From Thermoanaerobacterium thermosulfurigenes (GTDB lineage Bacteria; Bacillota; Thermoanaerobacteria; Thermoanaerobacterales; Thermoanaerobacteraceae): a stretch of DNA of 64,000 bases. Below, in pieces: positions 8,711 to 16,893 of the stretch. Location: the NCBI RefSeq assembly GCF_051201035.1, contig NZ_JBPODR010000005.1:1-64000 (forward strand), read 5' to 3'. The notes beneath the pieces were generated by a model, which had not been told where the DNA came from, made no database searches, and saw only the letters and a program-made list of their open reading frames with translations. Every line of letters begins with the position of its first letter. Position 1 is the first letter of the stretch. The position numbers and the translations under genes were made by a program.

Positions 8711-8743
8711 AACAAAAGCCACGCTCATGACGTGGCTTTTGTT
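8711..8743. terminator. Hairpin terminator after the acyl-CoA ligase
   Basis: Stem AACAAAAGCCACG / CGTGGCTTTTGTT with a seven-base loop, abutting the ligase stop codon. The U tract in the leftward transcript is formed by the stem's own T run. Confidence 0.75.
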
Positions 8744-10215
8744 CATTTAAGCAACTTCTTTAACACCTTCCCAGTTGGACTCTTAGGAAGTTCATTGACA
8801 AACTCAAATATCTTAGGAATCTTATACTTCGCCAATTTATCATGCAAGAAGTTTTGAAGCTCTTTTCTGTCTGCAGTCATTCCATCTTCCAACACGATAA
8901 ATGCCTTGACTTCCTCGCCCTTATATTTATCACCAACTCCGATGACTGCTGCTTCTCTAACTGCTGGATGCTCCATAAGTGCTTCTTCTACTTCTCTTGG
9001 ATACACATTAAATCCTCCCAATATAATCATGTCTTTAAGTCTATCAACTATATAATAATAGCCATCTTCGTCTTTTTTTGCAACATCACCTGTATGAAGC
9101 CATCCATTTCGCAAAACCTTTTCTGTCTCCTCTGGCATATTGTGATATCCTACCATTATGTTGGAACCTTTTAAAATAAGCTCACCTACTTCACCAACTG
9201 GCACTTCATTGTCGTCTTCATCTACTATTTTAGCTTCATTGCACGGAAGAGGTAGCCCTATGGAGCCTGGCTTCCTTATTTCGTCAGCTCCAAGGGGATT
9301 CAACATCGCTACAGGCGCAGCTTCTGACAATCCATATCCTTCAACAAGCGGAAAATTAAACTTTTCTTCAAATCCCCTTTGCACTTCTGGCGCTAATGGC
9401 GCACCGCCTGAGATAGCAAGCCTTAATGCTTTAAACTGTCCTTTTTCTACCATTCTAATCAAAAATGCAAAAATAGATGGGACACCGCAAAATACAGTTA
9501 TATCTTCATTTAAAAGCGTCTCCAATGTATCCTTTGGCATGAAGTTGTCTTTAATAGTTACTGTGCTGCCAAGATATAATGCAAGTAGCACATTTACAGT
9601 CCATGAAAAGCTGTGAAAAAGCGGCAACACGCATAGAAAATTATCATCTGGACCTAAATCAGATATTTCATCCATCGCCACTACATCAGCTTCAAAATTT
9701 CTATGTGTAAGCATAGCACCTTTTGGCTTGCCAGTTGTCCCTGACGTATATAGGTATGTGCAAACTTCATCATCATCTATCTCAACTTGCTTAAAATCAT
9801 CGTGTTCCATAATTTTTTTCTTTGTGTCATCGCTTAAAACTACTATGTTTTTTAGATTCAGCTTTCCAAAAGCTGATATATCCACATTTTTAAGAACGAC
9901 AGGATGCACCACGATAGTATCCGCTTCAGATTCTTTGACAACGTACTGGATTTCTTCCATCGTGTACATGAGGTTTAAAGGAATAGTAACAGCTCCAGCC
10001 TTTGCAGAACCTAAATACGAAAAAACAAATTCCGGGCAATTTGGCATGCTAAGTATTACTTTATCCCCTTTTTTGACACCTAAAGATTGAAGATACGCTG
10101 CATAACTATTTACATACTTTGGCAAATCGCCATATGTTATAGTTTCACCTTTAAATTTTATCGCAACGCGATCTTTTAAACCTGCGTTTTTCTCAAAAAA
10201 CTCATAAATCTTCAC
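8743..10215 (-). CDS. AMP-dependent acyl-CoA synthetase (fatty-acid/aryl-CoA ligase type)
   Basis: A 490-residue ANL-superfamily ligase that would activate a carboxylate to acyl-AMP and then acyl-CoA. Motifs in order: YTSGTTGKPKGAM (phosphate-binding P-loop), GYGLSEAAPV, LHTGDVAKKDEDGYYY with the hinge region DRLKDMIILGG, FNVYPREVEE, and the C-terminal catalytic-lysine motif PKSPTGKVLKK. The start is GTG with AAAAGGGG upstream. It is followed by its own terminator and preceded by a glucokinase gene 16 bases upstream. That is an odd partner, so co-transcription need not mean shared function. Substrate chain length cannot be read from the sequence. Confidence 0.9.
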   Translation of the reverse strand: MKIYEFFEKNAGLKDRVAIKFKGETITYGDLPKYVNSYAAYLQSLGVKKGDKVILSMPNCPEFVFSYLGSAKAGAVTIPLNLMYTMEEIQYVVKESEADTIVVHPVVLKNVDISAFGKLNLKNIVVLSDDTKKKIMEHDDFKQVEIDDDEVCTYLYTSGTTGKPKGAMLTHRNFEADVVAMDEISDLGPDDNFLCVLPLFHSFSWTVNVLLALYLGSTVTIKDNFMPKDTLETLLNEDITVFCGVPSIFAFLIRMVEKGQFKALRLAISGGAPLAPEVQRGFEEKFNFPLVEGYGLSEAAPVAMLNPLGADEIRKPGSIGLPLPCNEAKIVDEDDNEVPVGEVGELILKGSNIMVGYHNMPEETEKVLRNGWLHTGDVAKKDEDGYYYIVDRLKDMIILGGFNVYPREVEEALMEHPAVREAAVIGVGDKYKGEEVKAFIVLEDGMTADRKELQNFLHDKLAKYKIPKIFEFVNELPKSPTGKVLKKLLK

Positions 10216-10231
10216 ATTAAAACCCCTTTTC

Positions 10232-11167
10232 TTAAAGAATTGCTGCGCCTATTATTCCAGCATCATTTCCAAGCTCTGCTTTTCTAATGTCAGCATAAGG
10301 CAGATCTTTAAAAAGTATGTTTTTGCTTACTTCTTCTTTAAGCGGTTTTAAAAGGAAATCACCAGCATTAGCAACACCGCCACCTATTATGACTACCTCT
10401 GGATCAAGTATGTTTATGATATTGACAATTCCTATGGCAAGATACTTTACGTAATCATTAAATATAAGCATTGCTGTTTCATCAAATTGCCTTGCAGCGT
10501 CAATTACGTTTTTAGCCGTTATGGACTCAATCTCTCCGCCTGCCAATTTGAGTATGAGAGAATCGCTGTTTTTCATGACAGCCTTTTTGCCTTCTCTGAT
10601 TAATGCCGTTGCAGACGCAAAAGTCTCAAGACATCCTACTTTGCCGCAATTGCACAAAACCCCATTGTCTCCAATCACAATGTGCCCCAGCTCAGGAGCA
10701 AAATGGTGCGAACCGTTAAACACTTTGCCATTTAATATAAATCCGGAACCTACACCTGTGCCCAAAGTTATAGTAACAGATGAGTTTGTACCTCTTCCAG
10801 CTCCAAATACACCTTCCGCAAGCGCAGCTACATTTGCGTCATTGTCCATGTTTATAGGCACATCGATGTATTTATGTATTTCCTTTACTAATGGCACCTT
10901 TGTCCAATATAAATTCACAGCTCTTAAAACAATACCTTTTTCGTTATCAGCAACACCAGGAACACCAATACCCATCGACTCAATTTGAGATACGTCAAGC
11001 CCACACCTTTTCACAAGTTCCAGCGAAATTTCAGCAATGTCTTTAGCAATAGCAGCATAACCTCTTTTAGGCTCTGCAGGTCTCGATCCTGTCGCTACTA
11101 TTTTCCCATCCCTGTCGACTAACCCAACAGCTATGTTTGTTCCTCCTATATCAACGCCAATTCTCAT
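10232..11167 (-). CDS. glcK: ROK-family glucokinase
   Basis: A 311-residue ROK kinase that phosphorylates glucose at C6 with ATP in the cytosol. It feeds glycolysis with non-PTS glucose, for example from oligosaccharides. The phosphate-binding motif VDIGGTNIAVG opens the protein. MDNDANVAALAE supplies the catalytic Asp, GHIVI the zinc histidine, and CNCGKVGCLE the zinc-binding ROK signature. No N-terminal DNA-binding domain is present, so it is an enzyme and not a NagC/XylR-type repressor. The ATG has AAGGAGG. Neighbours are a PHP phosphoesterase upstream and an acyl-CoA ligase downstream. Confidence 0.92.
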   Translation of the reverse strand: MRIGVDIGGTNIAVGLVDRDGKIVATGSRPAEPKRGYAAIAKDIAEISLELVKRCGLDVSQIESMGIGVPGVADNEKGIVLRAVNLYWTKVPLVKEIHKYIDVPINMDNDANVAALAEGVFGAGRGTNSSVTITLGTGVGSGFILNGKVFNGSHHFAPELGHIVIGDNGVLCNCGKVGCLETFASATALIREGKKAVMKNSDSLILKLAGGEIESITAKNVIDAARQFDETAMLIFNDYVKYLAIGIVNIINILDPEVVIIGGGVANAGDFLLKPLKEEVSKNILFKDLPYADIRKAELGNDAGIIGAAIL

Positions 11168-11185
11168 ATTACACTCCTCCTTAAC

Positions 11186-11908
11186 TCAATTTCTAAGTTT
11201 TCCCTTTGATTTTAAATACGCTTTAAACTTACCTAAATCTGTATTTAAAATATTTTCCTCTCCAATATTTGCGCTTTCAATTACTTCCACTGCCTTGTCA
11301 AATCTTCCTACATCAAACGATATATGTGCATCGCTTCCAACACAGATCTTCACATTTTTCACCGAAGCTTTTTTGGCTATTAAAAGGCAATTGTCATAAC
11401 TTCCAACTCTGGAAGACACAAAAGAACTGTTGTTTATCTCTATACACGTATCGTATTCCAATGCCGCTTCTATTACTTTATCGATATCAATTTCAAACAA
11501 AGGATTGCCAGGATGGCCAATGATATCTACATAAGGGTTTTTCATCGCATTAATGATAGCTTCCGTATTTGATTCTACATCCCTGTAAGGAAAACACACA
11601 TCGTGAAGACTGGCAATAACGACATCCAACTTCTTCAAGATTTCATCTGGAACATCGAGATTTCCATCTCTATCGATTATGTTTGCTTCAACACCTCTTA
11701 GTATTTCAACGCCATATATCTCCCTCGGCATGACTTTTAAATTGCCAAAGTGAAAAATATGTGGTCCACCAGGCATTTTAGGCCCATGATCGGTCATGCA
11801 GATAAGTTTAAGACCTTTTTCAGATGCTCCTTTGGCATTTTCCATTATTGTACTATAAGCATGTCCACTTGCTACCGTATGTGTATGTGTATCAAGTAAA
11901 AGATTCAT
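11186..11908 (-). CDS. PHP-domain phosphoesterase (YcdX-like)
   Basis: About 240 residues of the polymerase-and-histidinol-phosphatase fold. Metal-binding histidines are visible in LLDTHTHTVASGHA, CMTDHGP, IIGHPGNP and VGSDAHI, matching the trinuclear zinc site of E. coli YcdX-type enzymes. Those hydrolyse phosphate monoesters of unknown identity. The ATG starting MNLLLD is preferred because the longer frame's ATG directly touches the GAAAGG ribosome site. It sits between hprK (upstream, 58 bases) and the glucokinase, all leftward, so the three may form one transcript. Confidence 0.83.
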   Translation of the reverse strand: MNLLLDTHTHTVASGHAYSTIMENAKGASEKGLKLICMTDHGPKMPGGPHIFHFGNLKVMPREIYGVEILRGVEANIIDRDGNLDVPDEILKKLDVVIASLHDVCFPYRDVESNTEAIINAMKNPYVDIIGHPGNPLFEIDIDKVIEAALEYDTCIEINNSSFVSSRVGSYDNCLLIAKKASVKNVKICVGSDAHISFDVGRFDKAVEVIESANIGEENILNTDLGKFKAYLKSKGKLRN

Positions 11909-11966
11909 CAGGCTTTGCATCCTTTCGAATATAAAAATTTAAAACAATCACTACAACAATTATATT

Positions 11967-12881
11967 TTATGTGGAAATCTGTTTCAACAATTTTTTATTA
12001 AGCTCATGAGCAGCGTTATAGCCCATTTGCTTTTGCCTGTGATTCATGGCTGCCACTTCCACTATTATGGCAAGATTTCGCCCCGGTCTTACAGGTATAG
12101 TCAGCTTTGGAACTTTTATGTCTAAAAACTTTATGTAATCGTCATCAAGCCCCAGCCTATCATAGTACTTATCCTCATCCCACTCCTCCAGTTGTATCAC
12201 CAAGTCGATGTTCATGTTGTCCCTTACTGAACCGACACCGTAAAGTGTCTTTATATCAAGTATTCCTATTCCTCTTATCTCTATATAATGCCGTATTATA
12301 TCAGGTGAACTTCCTTGTAAGACGTAATCGCTAATTTTCCTTATCTCCGTTGCATCATCAGCCACAAGCCTATGACCTCTTTTTATAAGCTCAAGGGCTG
12401 TCTCGCTTTTTCCTATGCCGCTTTCTCCCAATAAAAGCACACCAACGCCATACACATCTACAAGATCTCCATGAATAGTAATCTGCGGTGCCAATTTTTC
12501 TTCCAAATAATTAATGAGTCTGCTTATGAATTTTGTAGATGATTCCTTCGTCCTTAATAGATAACGACCATGTTTTTGTGCCGCATCTACGATTTCCCTT
12601 TTTATATTCAATCCCCTTGTGACAATTACACAAGGCACAGGGTATTCAAAAAATTTATCAGCCCTTTCTGCTAACAAATCAAGAGGCATTCCGTCTATAA
12701 AAGCTGTTTCTACCATCCCTATGACTTGAACTCTCTCTTTAGCAAAATGCTCATAAAATCCTGAAAATTGAAGACCCGGTCTGTTTACATCACTTGTGGT
12801 TATATCGATCTTTTCCTTAGCTTCTACTATAACTTCTAAGCTCAGATCTTTAATTAAATCCTCAACAGATACACTTAACAA
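11967..12881 (-). CDS. hprK: HPr kinase/phosphorylase
   Basis: A 304-residue bifunctional enzyme that phosphorylates or dephosphorylates Ser46 of HPr. It is the sensor of catabolite repression in Firmicutes and also controls PTS-regulated proteins such as the LevR-type activator in this window. The C-terminal half has Walker A LLGESGIGKSETALEL and the HprK signature EIRGIGILDIKTLYG. The N-terminal half is the usual non-catalytic domain. Translation starts at a TTG with AGGAGGT nine bases upstream; no better ATG exists. The usual neighbours in many Firmicutes (lgt, uvrBAC) are partly conserved here, since uvrC, uvrA and uvrB lie within 14 kb. Confidence 0.96.
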   Translation of the reverse strand: MLSVSVEDLIKDLSLEVIVEAKEKIDITTSDVNRPGLQFSGFYEHFAKERVQVIGMVETAFIDGMPLDLLAERADKFFEYPVPCVIVTRGLNIKREIVDAAQKHGRYLLRTKESSTKFISRLINYLEEKLAPQITIHGDLVDVYGVGVLLLGESGIGKSETALELIKRGHRLVADDATEIRKISDYVLQGSSPDIIRHYIEIRGIGILDIKTLYGVGSVRDNMNIDLVIQLEEWDEDKYYDRLGLDDDYIKFLDIKVPKLTIPVRPGRNLAIIVEVAAMNHRQKQMGYNAAHELNKKLLKQIST

Positions 12882-12975
12882 ATCTATTACCTCCTAACCG
12901 GCACTGCTGACCTTTACATTAATTATATTATTTTATATCAAATATGTAAATAAATTACCTTATAAACAAAACTAT

Positions 12976-13003
12976 TTGTTGCAAATTATTTTTCTTGTAT
13001 AAT
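12976..13003 (+). promoter_or_regulatory. Predicted sigma-A promoter of birA
   Basis: TTGTTG (12976-12981) and a perfect TATAAT (12998-13003) are separated by 16 bases, 32 bases before the birA start. A BirA-type operator was not recognised. Confidence 0.6.
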
Positions 13004-13035
13004 AGACTTGAATCTAAAATTGAGGGTGAGTAGCT

Positions 13036-14016
13036 TTGCTAAAAAATGATGTTTTATCGATTTTGAAATCAAATAAAGGAAAATACACATCAGGTCAAGA
13101 TTTGTGCTACAAGTTAAATGTTTCAAGGACAGCAGTGTGGAAGTGCATAAATGAGTTGAAGTCAGACGGTTACATCATAGATTCCAAACACAAATCAGGA
13201 TACATTCTGATGGAAGAACCTGATATCATAAATTACACTGAAATATCTCCAAATCTAAAGACTGATTTTATAGGAAGAAACTATCTGTACTTCGATACAA
13301 TATCATCTACAAATGACTATGCAAAAGAAATAGCTTCAGATTCCCCTGATGGAACGACAATCGTTGCAGAAGAACAGACATCTGGAAGAGGCCGCATGGG
13401 TAGAATCTGGGTTTCTTACAAAAAGCAAGGTATATGGATGTCTATTATACTCAAACCAGATATAGCACCTAATGACGCAGTTAAGCTGACACAAGTTGCA
13501 GCAGTATCATTAGTAGACGCAATAAAAGAAACAGCAAATTTGACATCTTACATAAAGTGGCCAAATGACATAATCGTAAATGGTAAAAAAGTTTGTGGAA
13601 TTCTGACAGAAATGAATGGCGAATTAGATAAGATAAATTTTATAGTAGTAGGCATAGGAGTAAATGCCAATGTTGTTAGTTTTCCAGTTGATTTGCAGGA
13701 TAAAGCTACATCTCTCTCCATTGAGGCTTCGAAAAAAATAGATAGAAAGCTTTTAACGGCATCTATACTAAACAATTTTGAAAAATATTATCGTACATTC
13801 CTTAATGAGGGATTTTTCAACATTAGAAATCTGTGCAAAGAATACTCTTTGACATTAGAAAAAGATGTAAAAGTCATTATGAACAACAAGGAATATGTAG
13901 GACGAGCTATTGACATAGACAATGACGGTAATCTCATCATCATGTTTAAAAACGGCGAAAAAAAAGCGATAACATCTGGTGAAGTGTCGATAAGAGGTCT
14001 GACTGATTACATCTGA
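13036..14016 (+). CDS. birA: Bifunctional biotin-[acetyl-CoA-carboxylase] ligase and biotin repressor
   Basis: A 326-residue group II BirA. It attaches biotin to carboxyl-carrier proteins through biotinyl-AMP and, with its N-terminal winged helix (GQDLCYKLNVSRTAVWKC), can repress biotin genes. The catalytic domain shows the adenylate loop SGRGRMGR, the KWPNDI motif and GVGINAN-type residues (VGIGVNAN). A C-terminal SH3-like domain ends VSIRGLTDYI. The start is TTG after GAGGGTGAG. No biotin operon is adjacent. The next genes encode an ABC importer of a family that includes vitamin and sulfonate transporters, which is suggestive but not proof of a link. Confidence 0.93.
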   Translation: MLKNDVLSILKSNKGKYTSGQDLCYKLNVSRTAVWKCINELKSDGYIIDSKHKSGYILMEEPDIINYTEISPNLKTDFIGRNYLYFDTISSTNDYAKEIASDSPDGTTIVAEEQTSGRGRMGRIWVSYKKQGIWMSIILKPDIAPNDAVKLTQVAAVSLVDAIKETANLTSYIKWPNDIIVNGKKVCGILTEMNGELDKINFIVVGIGVNANVVSFPVDLQDKATSLSIEASKKIDRKLLTASILNNFEKYYRTFLNEGFFNIRNLCKEYSLTLEKDVKVIMNNKEYVGRAIDIDNDGNLIIMFKNGEKKAITSGEVSIRGLTDYI

Positions 14017-14156
14017 TATATTTTCAAATATACGCATTACACACTGAAGAATCAATTGTGTTTAGTCGAATTTATTAACATTTGATAGAACCTTTTATTT
14101 ATTTGTTGAATAAGATAAAGTAAAACTTATTCCAAATAAATAGAAGGAGGCGCAAC

Positions 14157-15194
14157 ATGAAAAAAATTCTTTCATTTCTTTTTATACTTTTATTTATCAT
14201 CTCTATAAGCGGCTGTGGAAAAGAGCAAAAAAGCACAGCCGTAAACAAGATAGAAACTGTAAGAGTCGCATTTGATGATTCCCCGTCTGAATCAGGTATA
14301 ATTTTAGCTGACAAATTAGGCTTTTTCGCAAAACAAGGTATAAAAATCGAATACGTAAAATTTAATTCAGGTGCTGATGAACTTTCAGCAATGGCATCAA
14401 ACCAAGTTGATGTAAGCAGAGGAATAATAAACGCAGGACTTTTCAATGCTTGGAATAGCGGCATAGATATAAAGCTTGTAGCAGATGGAGGACATAATAT
14501 ACCAGGAAAAGGTTACTTCCAAATAGCTTTAAAAAAAGGATTGGGGCAAAAAGTCAAAGACTTTAAAGATTTAAAGGGTTTAAGAATAGCAATAGCATCT
14601 ACAGGATCAATAAACGAACTTTTTGTTCAAAAGGCATTAGAAAAAGGCGGTTTAACTGACAAGGATATAACATTTGTTGTTGTGGATTCATTCCCAGATA
14701 TGCTAACCGCCGTCGCCAATGGAAGCGCAGATGCAGCTATGGAAATAGAGCCTCTCATAACTAAAGGTGTAGAAGAAAACATACTTGAATGGTGGAAAGA
14801 CCCTGATGAATACATTAAAGGCGAAGAAATATCTGTTTTAATGTACAGCCCAAATTTCTCCAAAAACAAAGATTTGGGCAACAGGTTTATGATTGCTTAT
14901 CTACAAGGCGTTAGAGCATACAACGATGCATTTATAACAGGCAATAAAGACCAAGACAAGATAATAAGAATACTCACAAAATACACGTTTGTAAACACAC
15001 CAGAAACATTTAAAAAGATGAAGCCACCAGGACTTGACCCAAATGGTCACGTATTAAAACAAGGTGTTTTAAATGATCTAAATTGGTACATGAGCAAAGG
15101 AATGGTTAAAAAAGCACCTGATGTCAATAAATTTGTAGATGACTCGTACGTTGAAAATGCATTAAAAGTTTTAGGACCATATAAAAGTCCATAA
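14157..15194 (+). CDS. ABC transporter substrate-binding lipoprotein (NitT/TauT/NMT1 type)
   Basis: A 345-residue extracytoplasmic solute receptor. A lipoprotein signal peptide (hydrophobic core after KK, lipobox SISGC) anchors it to the membrane. The mature part has the SsuA/ThiY-like fold, including the loops DDSPSESGIILADKLGFF, FNSGADELSAMASNQVDVSR and ASTGSINELFVQKAL. Ligands known in the family include sulfonates, nitrate, thiamine pyrimidines and riboflavin. The sequence does not decide between them, and no TPP, FMN or other riboswitch precedes the gene. The ATG has AGGAGG. Permease and ATPase genes follow directly. Confidence 0.88.
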   Translation: MKKILSFLFILLFIISISGCGKEQKSTAVNKIETVRVAFDDSPSESGIILADKLGFFAKQGIKIEYVKFNSGADELSAMASNQVDVSRGIINAGLFNAWNSGIDIKLVADGGHNIPGKGYFQIALKKGLGQKVKDFKDLKGLRIAIASTGSINELFVQKALEKGGLTDKDITFVVVDSFPDMLTAVANGSADAAMEIEPLITKGVEENILEWWKDPDEYIKGEEISVLMYSPNFSKNKDLGNRFMIAYLQGVRAYNDAFITGNKDQDKIIRILTKYTFVNTPETFKKMKPPGLDPNGHVLKQGVLNDLNWYMSKGMVKKAPDVNKFVDDSYVENALKVLGPYKSP

Positions 15195-15216
15195 TCTGGC
15201 ATAAGGGGTGATTCGC

Positions 15217-16050
15217 TTGAACAGCACAAATGTATTAGAAAAAAGCAGCGCAAAAACAAGTGTAAAAAACAAAAAAGATAAAAAACTCAAAGACGAAGCA
15301 AAATCCAATAAGTTTATACAGCAGATAATCTCTCCCATAGCCATTTTAATCCTTTGGGAAATATTAGCTGATTTAAGGTTGATTGACACCAGATTTTTCC
15401 CTGCTCCTTCTATGATATTTCACTCGTTTATAAATCTTTTAACAACAGGTATACTCTTAAACGATCTGTCTGTAAGTCTTTTTAGAATCATCGGGGGATT
15501 TATAGTAGGAGCTGTACCTGGGCTTATAATCGGGCTTACAATGGGGCTTTTCCCCATAATCAGAAATATATTAGACCCTATTGTAGCTGCCACATATCCT
15601 ATACCAAAATTAGCTTTAATGCCACTTATCATGATAATGTTTGGACTTAACGACTTAGAAAAAATAGTCGTCATCGCAATAGGCACTTTTTTCATCGTCC
15701 TTATGAATACAGCAGCAGGTGTAATAAATTTAGATAAAATATACATGGATGTAGCCAGAAACTATGGAGCATCGAAAAAAGACTACTACTTGACAGTTGC
15801 CCTTCCCGGAGCACTGCCGATGATATTTACCGGGTTGAAGCTTGGCATGGGAATGGCTCTCCTACTCATAGTAGCTGCCGAAATGAACGGTGCAAGCTCA
15901 GGCATAGGGTATAGAATATGGGAATCCTACAATATATTTGATATACCTGCCATGTTCGTTTCCTTCATAATCATGTCAATATTAGGATACGTATTTACAA
16001 TTATTCTGGATTTAATAGAAAAATTGATAATTCCTTGGAAGCACAGCTAG
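15217..16050 (+). CDS. ABC transporter permease (SsuC/TauC type)
   Basis: A 277-residue inner-membrane permease with about six transmembrane segments. The EAA-like cytoplasmic loop, which docks on the ATPase, is visible as ARNYGASKKDYYLTVALPGA. The N-terminal 35 residues are very lysine- and serine-rich and cytosolic. The TTG at 15217 is preferred, with AAGGGGTGA spaced correctly. A GTG at 15208 overlaps that ribosome site. It lies between the binding lipoprotein and the ATPase, forming a complete importer. Confidence 0.9.
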   Translation: MNSTNVLEKSSAKTSVKNKKDKKLKDEAKSNKFIQQIISPIAILILWEILADLRLIDTRFFPAPSMIFHSFINLLTTGILLNDLSVSLFRIIGGFIVGAVPGLIIGLTMGLFPIIRNILDPIVAATYPIPKLALMPLIMIMFGLNDLEKIVVIAIGTFFIVLMNTAAGVINLDKIYMDVARNYGASKKDYYLTVALPGALPMIFTGLKLGMGMALLLIVAAEMNGASSGIGYRIWESYNIFDIPAMFVSFIIMSILGYVFTIILDLIEKLIIPWKHS

Positions 16051-16087
16051 CGCATCAAACCAATTTCAATAAAGATGGTGATAAATT

Positions 16088-16858
16088 ATGAAAGATGTTA
16101 AAGTTGAATTAAAAGATCTGACAAAAAAGTTCAAAATCAAGAAAAATATCGTAACTGCTTTTGAAGACATTTCTTTGCAAATCAAAGAAGGTGAATTTTG
16201 GTGCTTCATAGGTCCCAGCGGATGTGGAAAAACGACACTATTGCGCGTATTAGCAGGACTTGAAGCTCCCACAGACGGGACAATTTACATTAAGCATGTA
16301 GATGACAGCAAGCCTCTTAACTCCATGGTCTTTCAAGAACACGCCATATTTCCATGGATGGATGTAAAAAACAATATCGCTTATGGTCTTAAAATGAGAA
16401 AGATAAAGCCTAATCAAATAAATGATATAGTAGACTTCTATATAGACAAGATGGGTCTTACTCCTTTCAAACACGCTTATCCACACCAACTATCAGGTGG
16501 CATGAAGCAGAGAGTTTCCATCGCCAGGGCATTTGCCAATGATCCAGAAATACTGCTTATGGATGAACCTTTTGCAAACTTAGATGAACAAAATAGGGTT
16601 CTCCTTCAGCAGGAACTTCTAAAAATATGGGAAAAAAGCGGAAAAACAGTCATATTCGTCACCCACAGCATAGACGAAGCTATATTCCTATCAGATAAAA
16701 TAATGCTTATGACCAGACATCCTGGTAAAATAAAAAACATCTACGATATAGACATAAAAAGGCCAAGGATAATCGAAGAAATAAGATCATCACCACAGTA
16801 TGCAGATATATTTCAGGATATCTGGCTAAACTTGCGCCAAGAGGTATCATGTTCTTAA
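16088..16858 (+). CDS. ABC transporter ATP-binding protein (SsuB/TauB type)
   Basis: A 256-residue ATPase that energises the preceding permease. Motifs are Walker A GPSGCGKTT, Q-loop MVFQEHAIFPW, signature LSGGMKQRVSIARA, Walker B ILLMDEPFANLDE and H-loop VTHSID. The pattern VFQEHALFPW followed by NIAYGLKMR is characteristic of the nitrate/sulfonate/taurine group. The start ATG follows GATGGTGAT. Its stop codon lies in the loop of a strong terminator, so this ends the importer operon. Confidence 0.91.
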   Translation: MKDVKVELKDLTKKFKIKKNIVTAFEDISLQIKEGEFWCFIGPSGCGKTTLLRVLAGLEAPTDGTIYIKHVDDSKPLNSMVFQEHAIFPWMDVKNNIAYGLKMRKIKPNQINDIVDFYIDKMGLTPFKHAYPHQLSGGMKQRVSIARAFANDPEILLMDEPFANLDEQNRVLLQQELLKIWEKSGKTVIFVTHSIDEAIFLSDKIMLMTRHPGKIKNIYDIDIKRPRIIEEIRSSPQYADIFQDIWLNLRQEVSCS

Positions 16859-16872
16859 TGATGCCTCTTTTG
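16839..16872 (+). terminator. Intrinsic terminator of the ABC importer operon
   Basis: Stem AAGAGGTATCAT / ATGATGCCTCTT (one G-U pair) with a seven-base loop containing the ATPase stop codon, followed by TTGTT. Confidence 0.8.
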
Positions 16873-16893
16873 TTATAATGTTTTTAATTTCGC

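Noticed and set aside
14017..14156. TPP, FMN or SAM riboswitch before the SsuABC-type operon
   Set aside because: None of the conserved cores is present and the 140-base leader is AT-rich without long pairing.
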